Shown here: positions 27,201 to 34,884 of the stretch, in pieces
Layout of the letters: the number at the start of each line of letters is the position of its first letter
Position numbering within the stretch: position 1 is the stretch's first letter
NCBI RefSeq assembly: GCF_021129155.1
Contig: NZ_JAJOMC010000044.1
Location: 1 to 39,991 of the forward strand
DNA from: Arthrobacter sp. AK04
GTDB taxonomy: Bacteria > Actinomycetota > Actinomycetes > Actinomycetales > Micrococcaceae
Length of the DNA: 39,991 nucleotides
Reading direction: 5' to 3'
Position numbers and translations under genes: made by a program
Notes under the pieces: generated by a model
Told to the model about the DNA's origin: nothing
What the model saw: the letters and a program-made list of their open reading frames with translations, nothing else
Databases searched by the model: none

Positions 27201-27302
27201 ATTGAGCAGGAACAGGCCGTGTGCGCTGAGCCGGTCGAAATCGATCTCCTCGGTGCCGGCAAACGGGCCAAACCCGGAAATCAGCAGGCGGTGGATCCTC
27301 AT
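24234..27302 (-). CDS. sbcC: SbcC, ATPase subunit of the SbcCD nuclease
   Basis: SMC-like ATPase of 1022 residues that, with SbcD, cleaves DNA hairpins and processes DNA ends (bacterial Rad50). Domains in order: N-terminal ATPase half with Walker A GPTGAGKT at residues 35-42; long coiled coils; a zinc-hook CPVC at 529-532, near the middle as expected; returning coiled coil; and the C-terminal half with the signature STLSGGESFMASLSLALGLA and Walker B TLFVDEGFGSLD. Nothing is missing. The ATG overlaps the sbcD stop (ATGA), so the two subunits are co-translated. The coiled coils are Ala/Glu/Arg-rich, which produces long meaningless readings on other frames. Confidence 0.97.
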   Translation of the reverse strand: MRIHRLLISGFGPFAGTEEIDFDRLSAHGLFLLNGPTGAGKTSVLDAICFALYGSVPGARQDGKRLRSDHAEPAQEPAVTCEFSAQGRRFEVTRSPAWDKPSARGKNGFTTQQAKTLLRERVGGTWTEKSARNDEAGAEILALLGMDREQFTRVVMLPQGDFAAFLRSKATDRLELLQKLFGTQRFESVEQELSRQAQVAKEEVSHLAGRLELLAARAEAEAARLGLDVSSAPSPENAAVRFDWLEAAVAGRLEELTGGAGQAEAASTECRKAADAEASRADRRRKLDSAAARKVAVEQGAQLLDDHILRLARHRKAEVLQGQLRNVDASAAKARSAATAMESAMTLLSLAAGEDPELAELELHFAPGPAADAATPVAGAAAELARLRSLLAVVEARLPDEDRLQALRKRHGTLVKKQEELAAALAEANKLADALSDERRLLHDGLPVLEQHAATAPLRQKEAAAAEELLDVVRRYGSAVAARDLVKVRHDERHDRQLEAKRRWLDLRERRLANAAAELAAKLVQGEQCPVCGSPDHPAPAAGSSGGPELAQEEEEARLVHEAAEAAYAQVAHELGEARQLVAVLAGQGGDTAEDEALNAADGARRAAADARAAVKELEDVRLRLGKLDTAATASQESRTGTEGELARTAATLADVSEQSSALDQALAGLRGTHRTLAQRLRALEGAVTVLNKAVEAQSHLERMEAQAAEALEQLDLALPAAGFTSAREAREQLLDAAEAAALEARVRAAQDEEARVAELFVSDDVLQALEEKSAGYELDGKRLEDLREAAAQALQAARDADLAAGMGARCLAALRSIRAEYEDVAGSARQPAERAQMLAGLADAAAGRGENTYRMSLNSYVLAARLEHVAAAASERLVAMSDGRYLLQHTDAKAARGAKSGLGLEVVDQWTGFRRDTSTLSGGESFMASLSLALGLADVVQQEAGGVEIETLFVDEGFGSLDEQSLEQVMDALEGLRDGGRVVGLVSHVAEMKQRIGAQLQVLKGRNGSTLRISDGADAPV

Positions 27303-28483
27303 CGTGAAGCCTCCAGGAGGCGGACGTTCTCCAGCGCGGCAGCGAGCGCCGCCTTTTCGGTGTCATCAGGCACCCTGCCGCGCACGTGTTCCAGGAAGCC
27401 GCAGCATACCGAGAGATCATCAGGTGCCTCGGCGAGCCTGCTGCTGTAGCTGGAAGCGTTGGATGCGGTTCCGCCCTCCGGATCAAAACCGAGGACCAGC
27501 GTGTCCGGGAAACGGGTGCGGAGCCGCTCCATGGCCCGGGCGGGGCGCTGGGCGTCTGTCAGCGTGACCTGGCAGTAGGCTGTTTCCGCCCACTGGTGCT
27601 CGGGCCGTTCAAGGAGCTCTTCCAGGGGACCGCGCAGCACGGCCAGCGCCCGGGGCGCCTCCCACAGGACCTCCTGCACAGAGCTGACTCCCTCTGCATC
27701 AACGTCCACGAGCCACCCGCCCTTGCGGTGCGCGGCTTCGGAAAAGGAATACGCCAGCGGCGAGCCTGAGTAGCGGACCTGCGGGGACAGGGCCTGGCGT
27801 CCGTGCAGGTGGCCCAGCGCGGTATAGGTGAAGCCGTCGAAAAGGTCCAGCGGAACGGCTCCGACGCCGCCGATGCTGAGGTCGCGTTCGCTGTCCGAGC
27901 TGATCCCTCCGCTGGCAAAAGTGTGCGCCAGGACCACGGAATGGACGGCAGCGGAAGCTGAACGCCGTTCAATATCGTCCCGGATCATCGCTGTTGCCGC
28001 CCGGGTGACCTCGAAGTGGCTGGGAGTGTCCGCCCCGAGCTGCTCGGCGACCAGGCGGGGCTCGAGCCAGGGTATGCCGTAGATGGCCAGCACTGCTTCT
28101 GCGGTGCCGGCGTCAGGGGCCTGGTCCAGGGGCAGCAGCAGCGGCGTGTCCAGGCTCTCGATCCTGGTGCGGAGGTGGACTCCCCCGCGTTCCAGGAGGC
28201 GGGAGGCGAAACCCAGGCGGATGGCGGAATCATGGTTGCCGCTGGTCAGCACCACCTGTGCACCCGCAGCTGTCAGGCGGACCAGGGCCTCATCCAGCAG
28301 GTTCACCACGTCGACGCCCGGAAGGGCGCGGTCATAGACATCCCCGGCCACCAGGACGACGTCAACGCCGTGCTCGGTGACCGCACGGACCAGCTGGTCT
28401 ACGAAGTCCCGCTGGGCATCCAGCATGCCAACGCCATGGAAGGACCGGCCCAGGTGCCAGTCCGATGTGTGAAGTAACCGCAT
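27299..28483 (-). CDS. sbcD: SbcD, nuclease subunit of the SbcCD complex
   Basis: Metallophosphoesterase of 394 residues, bacterial Mre11. Phosphoesterase motifs are visible in order: LLHTSDWHLGRSFHG (residues 3-17), VVLVAGDVYDRALP, VVLTSGNHDSAIRL, and the later VLAHTFASG and YTALGHLHGRQ metal-ligand histidines. The C-terminal capping region binds SbcC. The start is supported by TAGCTT six bases before the ATG, implying a leaderless transcript; no ribosome site is obvious. It leads the sbcD-sbcC operon and is 53 bases from the aquaporin gene, which reads in the same direction upstream. Confidence 0.97.
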   Translation of the reverse strand: MRLLHTSDWHLGRSFHGVGMLDAQRDFVDQLVRAVTEHGVDVVLVAGDVYDRALPGVDVVNLLDEALVRLTAAGAQVVLTSGNHDSAIRLGFASRLLERGGVHLRTRIESLDTPLLLPLDQAPDAGTAEAVLAIYGIPWLEPRLVAEQLGADTPSHFEVTRAATAMIRDDIERRSASAAVHSVVLAHTFASGGISSDSERDLSIGGVGAVPLDLFDGFTYTALGHLHGRQALSPQVRYSGSPLAYSFSEAAHRKGGWLVDVDAEGVSSVQEVLWEAPRALAVLRGPLEELLERPEHQWAETAYCQVTLTDAQRPARAMERLRTRFPDTLVLGFDPEGGTASNASSYSSRLAEAPDDLSVCCGFLEHVRGRVPDDTEKAALAAALENVRLLEASR

Positions 28484-28489
28484 GTTCCT

Positions 28490-28495
28490 AAGCTA
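28490..28495 (-). promoter_or_regulatory. -10 box TAGCTT, leaderless start of sbcD
   Basis: TAGCTT, six bases, then the ATG at 28483. No -35 box is evident. Confidence 0.5.
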
Positions 28496-28536
28496 TCGGC
28501 TGCCACTGACAGCGGGAGCAAACGCCGCATCCACCG

Positions 28537-29595
28537 TCAGCCCCGCTTGCCGTCAAAGAATTCCTGCGCTTCGCTGGGCTGGGCTTCACCGCGCCCGGAT
28601 CCATGCGTGCCGCTGCCGGCTCGGCCGCCCTGCCCGGCCACCCCAGCATCCGCGGCGGTTTCGGCTCCCTGGCCGGTTTCGTTGGTTTCAACTGTTTCAG
28701 CGCTTTCGGCGGTTCCGCCGGTTCCGCCGGTTTCCCCTGCTTCACCGGATTCTCCCGCAGCCTGGGCGGCGGCACCGGCATGGGCAGGCGCTCCGAAGCT
28801 CCGGAAAACCAGTCCTGCAATGGCTGCACCCAGCAGCGGGGCGGCCAGGAATACCCAGAGCTGCCCAACGGCCCAGCCCGAGCTGAACACCGCAGACGCA
28901 ACGGCGCGGGCAGGATTGAACGGCAGGTTCCCCACCGACTGGCCCAACTGCAGGAGCACGGCAAAGGTCAGGCCCACGGCCACGGGGGCTGCAGACCGGC
29001 TGCCCCGGTCCCGGCTGTCCCTGCCGGACTGCCCCGCTGGGCCGCCGTCCCCGCCAAAGCCGGTTTCCCGGCCCGGCGCGCCCAGGAAGACCGCCACAAC
29101 AATTGCGGCTCCGAGCATTTCAAGGAGCAGTACCGCCGCGAGCGGCGCCTGGATGATGGAGTGTTCGCCGAAGCCGGCGGTCACGGTGTCAAAAGCGGTT
29201 CCGCTGTCCGAGATACCCGGCAAGGTGCGCAGGATCCCGAACAGCGCGGTGGCGCCTGCGAGTCCCCCCACCAGCTGGGCGCCCACATAGGCGGCAGCAG
29301 CCCCGGCCCTGATCCGGCCGGCCACAAGGTGTCCTGCCGTGATGGCGGGGTTGAAGTGGCCGCCCGAGACGTGGCCGAACGCCAGCATCGCGGCGGTCAC
29401 GGCCAGGCCGGCGGCAAGTGCCGCGGGGACAGGGCTGGAATCGGGGATAGTGAACAGCGGCACGCCAAGGCCGGCCACCACGATGAACAACGTGCCGAAC
29501 GCCTCGGCCCCCAGCCTGGGCAGGAGTCCCGGCGGGGCGGTCTCCGGGCTGCGGGGCAGCAGGACGTCGTGTGGAAGGGGGGCGGGCGTGCTCAT
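28537..29595 (-). CDS. Aquaporin-family (MIP) channel with acidic low-complexity tail
   Basis: Membrane channel of 352 residues with the two half-repeats of the major intrinsic protein family. The pore motifs are intact: SGGHFNPAITAGH (NPA at 82-84) and NLPFNPARAVAS (NPA at 227-229, followed by the selectivity-filter Arg230). This suggests a water-selective, AqpZ-like channel; glycerol use cannot be excluded. A Gly/Arg/Asp-rich cytoplasmic-type insertion lies at about 174-203. After the last helix a tail of about 85 residues (268-352) is rich in Gly, Ala, Glu and Thr with near-repeats of GETGG and ETxET type; this is unusual for the family. AAAGGG precedes the ATG at 29595; upstream in-frame readings are not credible. 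Confidence 0.9.
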   Translation of the reverse strand: MSTPAPLPHDVLLPRSPETAPPGLLPRLGAEAFGTLFIVVAGLGVPLFTIPDSSPVPAALAAGLAVTAAMLAFGHVSGGHFNPAITAGHLVAGRIRAGAAAAYVGAQLVGGLAGATALFGILRTLPGISDSGTAFDTVTAGFGEHSIIQAPLAAVLLLEMLGAAIVVAVFLGAPGRETGFGGDGGPAGQSGRDSRDRGSRSAAPVAVGLTFAVLLQLGQSVGNLPFNPARAVASAVFSSGWAVGQLWVFLAAPLLGAAIAGLVFRSFGAPAHAGAAAQAAGESGEAGETGGTGGTAESAETVETNETGQGAETAADAGVAGQGGRAGSGTHGSGRGEAQPSEAQEFFDGKRG

Positions 29596-29746
29596 GGTGG
29601 GACCCTTTGGTAGGCAGGAGATGGCGGTGCTGCCGCCGGGCAACCCTTCCATTATTCCAGCCGACGCTGGACGTTTGCTGGGGCCTCGCGTTTCCGGCCC
29701 AGCCCTGCAGGGCCGAGCGGGAATCACTGCGCCGCAGGAGCCACGG

Positions 29747-29752
29747 TACATT
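29747..29752 (+). promoter_or_regulatory. -10 box TACATT, leaderless start of ADP-ribosylglycohydrolase-like gene
   Basis: TACATT followed by seven bases and the ATG at 29760. It supports this start against longer upstream readings. Confidence 0.45.
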
Positions 29753-29759
29753 TACAGGC

Positions 29760-30905
29760 ATGAGCATTGACCCCGGATCCTCCGTCCCCGCCCTCAAGTC
29801 CCGCATCCATGGCTGCCTGCTGGGCGGCGCGCTGGGCGATTCCCTGGGCTACACCATCGGCACGCAGCCAGTGGAGGAGATCCGGCGCCGCCCAGGCGGG
29901 CGCGGCCTCACCGGATCCGGTCCCGTGACAGGCGCATTTTCCGACGAGACCCAGCTGACCCTCTACACGGTGGACGGGCTGGTGGAGGCGCTGGAATGGG
30001 CAAACTCGGGCGTGGGCGCGGATGTGAACGCCTGCCTGTGGCTGGCGTATCTCCGGTGGCTGGCGGCGCAGGGCGAGGCCGCTCCGGCGTCGGCCCCCAC
30101 CCCGCAGCCCCGATGGATAGACGGGCACGCTGCGCTCCGCCAGCGCCGGAACCCCAGCGCTACCTGCATTTCCGGGCTGGCAACGGGTGAAATGGGCACC
30201 TCCGCCCGCCCCGTGAACCCCGGATCGAAGGACTTCGGGACCGTGGTGCGGTCAGCACCGTTCGGGCTGATCCCCCATATTGCGCCCGACGCCGTCTACA
30301 AGCTGAGTGCCGACGCCGCCTCCCTGACCCACGGGCACCCTGCAGCGCGCCAGGCTGCCGGGATTTTCAGCCTGCTGGTTCACCGGCTGGTTTCGGGTGA
30401 GGGGCTCACGGACGCCGCCTCTTCCGTGACCGCCCACGCCCGCGCCCTGGGCGGGGTGGAACCGGAACTGCCCGAACGCCTGGAAGCCGCACTCTCGCTT
30501 GCCACCCGGGGCGTGGTGACGCCGGAGGAGCTCACTCATACACTCGGTGACGGCCGGACCGCGGAGGAAGCCCTCGCCGTCGCGCTCTACGCGGTGCTCG
30601 CAACCCTCCCCGGCGCTGACTCAGGCAACGCCGGCGCAGACGACGGCGGCACTAATGACGGCGGCGGCACTTATGACGACGTCGTTGCGGACACGCTGCC
30701 CGTCCGGCACTTCCGCGAGGCGGTGTCCCTGGCGGTGAGCCACTGCGGGCAGGGCGACGCCACCGGTTCGCTGGCCGGGAACATCCTGGGGGCCTTCTAC
30801 GGCGAGGAGTGCCTGCCCGCGGACTGGCTGGAGTCGCTGGAGGCACCCGAGGCAATCCGCGGCATGGCCAAATTGCTGGTGGGGGTTACGACCGGCGAAG
30901 ACTGA
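29760..30905 (+). CDS. ADP-ribosylglycohydrolase-family protein with altered metal-site motifs
   Basis: A 381-residue all-helical protein of the ADP-ribosylglycohydrolase (ARH/DraG) family, whose active members use two magnesium ions to remove ADP-ribose from proteins or small molecules. The N-terminal SRIHGCLLGGALGDSLGY is typical. The first metal motif, normally S/TDDT, reads SDET (residues 61-64). The second, normally GDxDS/T, reads GQGDAT (330-335): one Asp is Gln331 and the following Ser is Ala334, while Asp333 remains. It may therefore be an inactive or re-specialised member. A Gly/Asp-rich insertion sits at about 284-305. It overlaps the convergent DUF4395 gene by 20 bases. Confidence 0.85.
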   Translation: MSIDPGSSVPALKSRIHGCLLGGALGDSLGYTIGTQPVEEIRRRPGGRGLTGSGPVTGAFSDETQLTLYTVDGLVEALEWANSGVGADVNACLWLAYLRWLAAQGEAAPASAPTPQPRWIDGHAALRQRRNPSATCISGLATGEMGTSARPVNPGSKDFGTVVRSAPFGLIPHIAPDAVYKLSADAASLTHGHPAARQAAGIFSLLVHRLVSGEGLTDAASSVTAHARALGGVEPELPERLEAALSLATRGVVTPEELTHTLGDGRTAEEALAVALYAVLATLPGADSGNAGADDGGTNDGGGTYDDVVADTLPVRHFREAVSLAVSHCGQGDATGSLAGNILGAFYGEECLPADWLESLEAPEAIRGMAKLLVGVTTGED

Positions 30906-31365
30906 TGTTGTTGCATGCCTCGCAGACGTCCTCCGGAATCAGTCCGCGGCGCTGCAGGAACCCGAAGACCACGCAGCCCAGGCAGAACCCGGCAAAGGCT
31001 TCAAGGGACGCGGCCACGATCAGGACGCCCAGCACCGTCCAGGCGGCGGGTACGGCTCCGGCCGCGAACAGGGCGAGGGCCGTGGTGGAGACTGCCGCGC
31101 CCATGCCCTGCGCAAAGCGTTTGGGCGGCCCGGGCACCAGCTTCACCCGTCCCAGCCGCGGCGTGATGACTTTCACGGACACCAGTGCCAGCGGGGAAAT
31201 CTTCGGTCCGAAGAGCACGCGCAGCCAAAACCCGGCGGCGATGGCCAGCAGGCCCCACCCGGAGCCGACGGCAAGCGTTACAACGGCAAGCGCCACCACC
31301 AGCCCGGCAGTGACGCGCGCGGCGTACTCGTTGACCGGATTGGGGAAAGCGAACAGAGAGCCCAT
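30886..31365 (-). CDS. DUF4395 membrane protein
   Basis: A 159-residue integral membrane protein with about four helices. DUF4395 features are the N-terminal FPNPVNEYAARVTAG, the FGPKISPLA and GPPKRFAQGMG segments, and the C-terminal GFCLGCVVFGFLQRRGLIP with paired cysteines, followed by VCEAC, a further Cys pair. The family is of unknown function and is often found near thioredoxin-like or sulfur-transfer proteins; no such neighbour is present here. The start is supported by TAGCCT six bases before the ATG. Its 3' end overlaps the convergent ADP-ribosylglycohydrolase-like gene. Confidence 0.87.
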   Translation of the reverse strand: MGSLFAFPNPVNEYAARVTAGLVVALAVVTLAVGSGWGLLAIAAGFWLRVLFGPKISPLALVSVKVITPRLGRVKLVPGPPKRFAQGMGAAVSTTALALFAAGAVPAAWTVLGVLIVAASLEAFAGFCLGCVVFGFLQRRGLIPEDVCEACNNISLRRS

Positions 31366-31371
31366 GAGCCA

Positions 31372-31377
31372 AGGCTA
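31372..31377 (-). promoter_or_regulatory. -10 box TAGCCT, leaderless start of DUF4395 gene
   Basis: TAGCCT, six bases (TGGCTC), then the ATG at 31365; no ribosome site fits. Confidence 0.5.
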
Positions 31378-31441
31378 GGAGCGTGGAGTGCGCGGGCAAA
31401 GCTTTGTTGCGCCCCGTGAAGAAACAGCCCAAGCGGGCGCC

Positions 31442-32452
31442 TCAGGCGACGGCTGCCGCCGCGAAGTCGCCCACCATCTGCAGGAACTCGCCTTCTGACA
31501 ATACTTCGATGGCCTGGCCCCGTCCGTGGAGTTCCAGCACCCGGCGGGCTTTGCCGGTCAGCCTGCCGGAGCGGAGGTCGGAGGCAACAAAGCCGTCCCC
31601 GACCACCAGGACGGTGGTGCGCCCGGTCACCCGGCTTTCCGGCCGGGCGCCGACCTCGGCAGAGCGCCTTTTGGCTTCCGGGCGCCCAATGGACAGCTCC
31701 CCGGTGAAGACGACGGTCTGGCCGTACAGGGGGTGTCCCGGCTCGGCGTCGGGGTTGGGAAGCGGATTGTCGCCCTCCTCCGGCCAGCCCGCCAGGAAGG
31801 GCCGCAGCGGCGCAGCAGTGCCGCCGCCGGCAGCGGCAAGGGCCGCGATGCTGGCCTTGGACAGCCCGTCCGTGGCCGGGTCGAAAGCCTGCTGGCGCGG
31901 CATCACCAGGCCCAGCGAAAGGTAAAGTTCGGCGATGCTGTTGGCCTGGTTCCGCCGGGCAATGTCGATCAGGATGCCGGCACACGCCCGGGCGTCCTCT
32001 GCGGCGTCGTGGTGCTTCACCAACGGCACGCCTGCTTCCTCGGCGGCGAACGGCAGGGAGTTGGACACCAGCGAATAGCACCGCCGGGAGAGCATGACCG
32101 TGCACACGTAGTCGTAGGCCGGCCCCGGCAGGCCGGAGACCTCCAGGCCCGAACGGATCACGCCGAGGTCGAAGGCGGCATTGTGCGCGGCCAGGATGTC
32201 ATCGCCAATAAAGGCGCCGATTTCGGGGAAGAGTTCGCCGAAGCGGGGCTGCCCGGCAACGTCGTCAGCGCGGATGCCGTGGATCCGGACGTTGTGGTAG
32301 TCAAAGTGGTCGTGGTTCTGCGGCGGGCGCATCAGCCATGACGCCTCATCCACGATCCGCCCGCCCCGTACCTTCGTCAGGCCCACCGCACAGGGAGAGC
32401 CCCGGAAGCCGTTCGCAGTTTCAAAGTCGATCGCCGTAAAGTCCAAACCCAC
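31442..32452 (-). CDS. DnaQ-like 3'-5' exonuclease with C-terminal BRCT domain
   Basis: A 336-residue two-domain protein. Residues 1-170 form a DEDDh exonuclease like the epsilon subunit of DNA polymerase III: AIDFETANG (Asp9, Glu11), HNAAFDLGV in the middle, and HDAAEDARA with the catalytic His and last Asp. After a linker, a BRCT domain starts at about residue 238 (GHPLYGQTVVFTGELS) and ends with GKARRVLELHGRGQAIEVLSEGEF. It probably acts in DNA repair, but no partner gene is coupled to it. The start is a GTG at 32452 with TAAGGT six bases before it. It is divergent from dedA across only 67 bases. Confidence 0.9.
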   Translation of the reverse strand: MGLDFTAIDFETANGFRGSPCAVGLTKVRGGRIVDEASWLMRPPQNHDHFDYHNVRIHGIRADDVAGQPRFGELFPEIGAFIGDDILAAHNAAFDLGVIRSGLEVSGLPGPAYDYVCTVMLSRRCYSLVSNSLPFAAEEAGVPLVKHHDAAEDARACAGILIDIARRNQANSIAELYLSLGLVMPRQQAFDPATDGLSKASIAALAAAGGGTAAPLRPFLAGWPEEGDNPLPNPDAEPGHPLYGQTVVFTGELSIGRPEAKRRSAEVGARPESRVTGRTTVLVVGDGFVASDLRSGRLTGKARRVLELHGRGQAIEVLSEGEFLQMVGDFAAAAVA

Positions 32453-32458
32453 GGCCCC

Positions 32459-32464
32459 ACCTTA
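32459..32464 (-). promoter_or_regulatory. -10 box TAAGGT, leaderless start of exonuclease-BRCT gene
   Basis: TAAGGT, six bases, then the GTG at 32452. The divergent dedA box starts 44 bases away, so the two promoters probably share or clash over the 67-base gap. Confidence 0.5.
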
Positions 32465-32507
32465 CCGCCGGAATGCTGCCCCTCCATGCAGGCACAGCTC
32501 TGTCAAG

Positions 32508-32513
32508 TACCCT
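32508..32513 (+). promoter_or_regulatory. -10 box TACCCT, leaderless start of dedA-like gene
   Basis: TACCCT followed by six bases and the GTG at 32520. This supports 32520 against the in-frame GTG at 32532 and ATG at 32535. Confidence 0.45.
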
Positions 32514-32519
32514 TGAGGG

Positions 32520-33311
32520 GTGAACTTTCCTGTGATGAATGACCTCGCCGTGTCCATGCTGGGCGGGGCAGGACCGGTCCAGCCGCAACTGGCCTCCTTC
32601 CTGCCCGACTGGCTGAACCCCCAGGTCTTCCTGGCCGATCCCGCCCTGGCGCCGTGGGTGGTCCTGCTGGTCTGCGGCATCGTCTTCGCGGAAACCGGCC
32701 TGCTGGTGGGCTTTTTCCTGCCCGGTGACTCCATGCTGTTCACGGCCGGCCTCCTGGTGGCCACGGACACCATCAAGTTCAACGTGTGGGTCTTCGCGCT
32801 GCTGATCATCATTTCGGCCATCGTGGGCAACCAGACCGGCTACCTCATCGGGTCGAAAGCCGGCCCCGCCATCTTCAACAAGCCCAACTCGCGCCTGTTC
32901 AAGCGGGAGAACGTGGAGAACGCGCACGCCTTCTTCGAAAAGCATGGCGGCAAGGCCCTGATCCTGGCGCGCTTCGTCCCCATCATCAGGACCTTCGTAC
33001 CCGTCATCGTGGGCGTCGCCCAGATGAACAAAAAGAAGTTCTTCCTCTTCAACGTCATCGGCGCGGTACTCTGGGGCGGCGGCGTGACGCTCCTGGGCTA
33101 CCTGCTGGGCGACCGCATCCCGTGGGTCCGGGACAACCTGGACATCATCTTCATCGCGATCGTCCTGGTGTCTGTCCTGCCCATTGGCGTGGAGGTTCTC
33201 CGCGGTCTGTCCGCCAAGCGCCAGTCGAAGGCCTACGGCACTGACCCCGTGGACGAGTTCATCGAGGAGCACGCCCCCGAAGACGAACAGAAGACCCCCC
33301 GCCTCCCGTAA
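32520..33311 (+). CDS. DedA-family membrane protein
   Basis: Integral membrane protein of 263 residues in the DedA/SNARE-associated (VTT) family, lipid-flippase-related proteins needed for envelope homeostasis. Signature segments: FAETGLLVGFFLPGDSMLF (about residues 58-76, with the conserved Glu and the PGD re-entrant motif), HGGKALILARFVPIIRTFVP with the essential arginines (about 142-161), and FNVIGAVLWGGGVTLLGYLLG. The C-terminus is a charged cytoplasmic tail. The GTG start at 32520 agrees with a leaderless -10 box; the GAGGGG just before it could alternatively serve an ATG at 32535. A strong bidirectional terminator follows. Confidence 0.93.
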   Translation: MNFPVMNDLAVSMLGGAGPVQPQLASFLPDWLNPQVFLADPALAPWVVLLVCGIVFAETGLLVGFFLPGDSMLFTAGLLVATDTIKFNVWVFALLIIISAIVGNQTGYLIGSKAGPAIFNKPNSRLFKRENVENAHAFFEKHGGKALILARFVPIIRTFVPVIVGVAQMNKKKFFLFNVIGAVLWGGGVTLLGYLLGDRIPWVRDNLDIIFIAIVLVSVLPIGVEVLRGLSAKRQSKAYGTDPVDEFIEEHAPEDEQKTPRLP

Positions 33312-33326
33312 GGCGCCAGATACACA

Positions 33327-33367
33327 AAAGGTGTGCTCCCCGCTGCGGCGGGAAGCACACCTTTTTG
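33327..33367. terminator. Bidirectional intrinsic terminator
   Basis: Eighteen-base arms (33327-33344 and 33349-33366) with one mismatch around a TGCG loop. The right arm ends in five Ts and the left arm begins with four As, so it can end transcription from both dedA and the convergent rdgB operon. Confidence 0.9.
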
Positions 33368-33399
33368 GTTAACCGGCCGCCGCTGGTGCGGCGCGCCCG

Positions 33400-34059
33400 T
33401 CAGGCCTCGGCCCGGCGCAGCGCCTCGACGATGGCCGGCAGCAACGCGCGGAAAGCCTTGCCGCGGTGGCTGATGGCATTCTTTTCCGCTGCGGACAGCT
33501 CTGCGCAGCTCCGGTCCTCTCCCGCCGGCTGCAGCACCGGATCGTAGCCGAATCCTCCGCTGCCCCGAGGTTCGCGCAGCAGCACACCCTCCAGCTGCCC
33601 GTACTCAACCACCTCATGGCCCGCCCGCCCGTCTGTGTCCGGCACTGCCAGGGCCGCCGCGCAGACAAAGGCCGCACCCCGGTGGATGTCCGGCACATCG
33701 GAGAGCTGGCTGAGCAGGAGCCGCAGGTTGGCGGCGTCGTCCCCATGCGTCCCCGCCCACCGGGCCGAGAAGATCCCGGGTGCCCCGCCCATCACGTCCA
33801 CCGCAAGGCCGGAGTCGTCAGCAATGGCCGCCAGGCCGGTGGCCTCCGCCACGGCACGGGCTTTCAGCAGCGAATTCTCGGCAAAAGTAACGCCGGTTTC
33901 GACGACGTCCGGGGCACCTGCCGCCGCCGCGTCCACCACCTGGGTGTCGACATCGAGCCCGGGGACCTGTCCCCGCAGCAGCTCGCGGAGCTCCCGGAGC
34001 TTGCCCTTGTTGTGGGTTGCCAGGACCAGGCGGGGAGCTGGGCCGCCGGCCGGATTCAC
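33400..34059 (-). CDS. rdgB: Non-canonical purine NTP pyrophosphatase (RdgB/HAM1)
   Basis: House-cleaning enzyme of 219 residues that hydrolyses ITP, dITP and XTP to monophosphates, keeping deaminated purines out of nucleic acids. Motifs: [14 protein letters not shown] (residues 11-24), [20 protein letters not shown] with the metal-binding acidic pair, [13 protein letters not shown], and the C-terminal [12 protein letters not shown]. It is slightly longer than the E. coli enzyme because of loops. Its ATG overlaps the rph stop (ATGA), the common rph-rdgB pairing. Last gene of the operon, 33 bases before the shared terminator. Confidence 0.96.
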   Translation of the reverse strand: MNPAGGPAPRLVLATHNKGKLRELRELLRGQVPGLDVDTQVVDAAAAGAPDVVETGVTFAENSLLKARAVAEATGLAAIADDSGLAVDVMGGAPGIFSARWAGTHGDDAANLRLLLSQLSDVPDIHRGAAFVCAAALAVPDTDGRAGHEVVEYGQLEGVLLREPRGSGGFGYDPVLQPAGEDRSCAELSAAEKNAISHRGKAFRALLPAIVEALRRAEA

Positions 34060-34814
34060 AGCGTGTCCGCCAGGGTCTCCCGCTGGATGGCAGCGAGCTG
34101 GGTGGTGCCCAGCAGCGCCAGGTCCAGGAGCTGGTTCAGCTCGGCCCGGTCGAAGGGTGCGCCCTCGGCCGTTCCCTGCACCTCCACGAACTTGCCCGAC
34201 CCGGTGACCACAACGTTCATGTCGGTTTCGGCCCGGACGTCCTCAACGTACGGCAGGTCCAGCATGGGAACGCCGTCGATGATGCCCACGGACACGGCCG
34301 CAATGGTGTCGACCAGGGGCTGGGCATTCTTTGCGATGAGCTTGTTCTCGCGGGCGAAGCGGATGGCGTCTGCGAGCGCGACGTAGGCGCCGGTGATGGC
34401 TGCCGTGCGGGTGCCGCCGTCTGCCTGGAGGACATCGCAGTCCAGCACTATGGTGTTTTCGCCCAGGGCCTTGGTGTCGATGATGGAGCGCAGCGAACGC
34501 CCGATCAGCCGTGAAATTTCGTGGGTGCGGCCGCCGATCTTGCCCTTGACGGACTCGCGGTCGGAGCGGGTGTTGGTGGCCCGGGGCAGCATGGCGTACT
34601 CGGCGGTGACCCAGCCGCGGCCTTCACCCTTAAGCCAGCGGGGCACGCCCGCGGTCAGGGATGCGGTGCACAGGACCCGGGTGTTGCCGAACTCGATGAG
34701 GGCCGATCCCTCGGCCTGGGTGGACCATCCGCGGGTGATGCTGATGGGCCGGAGCTGGTCGGGGGCGCGGCCGTCGGCGCGCACGATGGGCACTGCAGTT
34801 GCTTCAGAAGTCAT
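34056..34814 (-). CDS. rph: Ribonuclease PH
   Basis: Phosphorolytic 3'-5' exoribonuclease of 252 residues that trims tRNA 3' ends. It shows [19 protein letters not shown] at the N-terminus, the [18 protein letters not shown] block (about residues 68-85) with [20 protein letters not shown], and [18 protein letters not shown] (about 120-137), all typical. The ATG at 34814 has TAAGCT six bases upstream, suggesting its own leaderless promoter although it follows the beta-lactamase-fold gene by only 70 bases. It overlaps rdgB by four bases. Confidence 0.97.
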   Translation of the reverse strand: MTSEATAVPIVRADGRAPDQLRPISITRGWSTQAEGSALIEFGNTRVLCTASLTAGVPRWLKGEGRGWVTAEYAMLPRATNTRSDRESVKGKIGGRTHEISRLIGRSLRSIIDTKALGENTIVLDCDVLQADGGTRTAAITGAYVALADAIRFARENKLIAKNAQPLVDTIAAVSVGIIDGVPMLDLPYVEDVRAETDMNVVVTGSGKFVEVQGTAEGAPFDRAELNQLLDLALLGTTQLAAIQRETLADTL

Positions 34815-34820
34815 GCCTTT

Positions 34821-34826
34821 AGCTTA
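34821..34826 (-). promoter_or_regulatory. -10 box TAAGCT, leaderless start of rph
   Basis: TAAGCT, six bases, then the ATG at 34814. It implies a transcript for rph-rdgB independent of murI and the metallo-hydrolase gene. Confidence 0.5.
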
Positions 34827-34884
34827 TCGACTGCATGCCACACCAATGCCGGGCCCCGGTTCGAAGCCAGGATCAACCGAAGGG

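Noticed and set aside
31440..31450. Eleven bases (CCTCAGGCGAC) shared with the nadB palindrome arm
   Set aside because: The match stops at 11 bases with no partner arm nearby; this can arise by chance in GC-rich DNA.
34850..34870. A GGTTCGA box resembling a tRNA T-loop
   Set aside because: No acceptor stem, anticodon arm or CCA-like end can be drawn around it.
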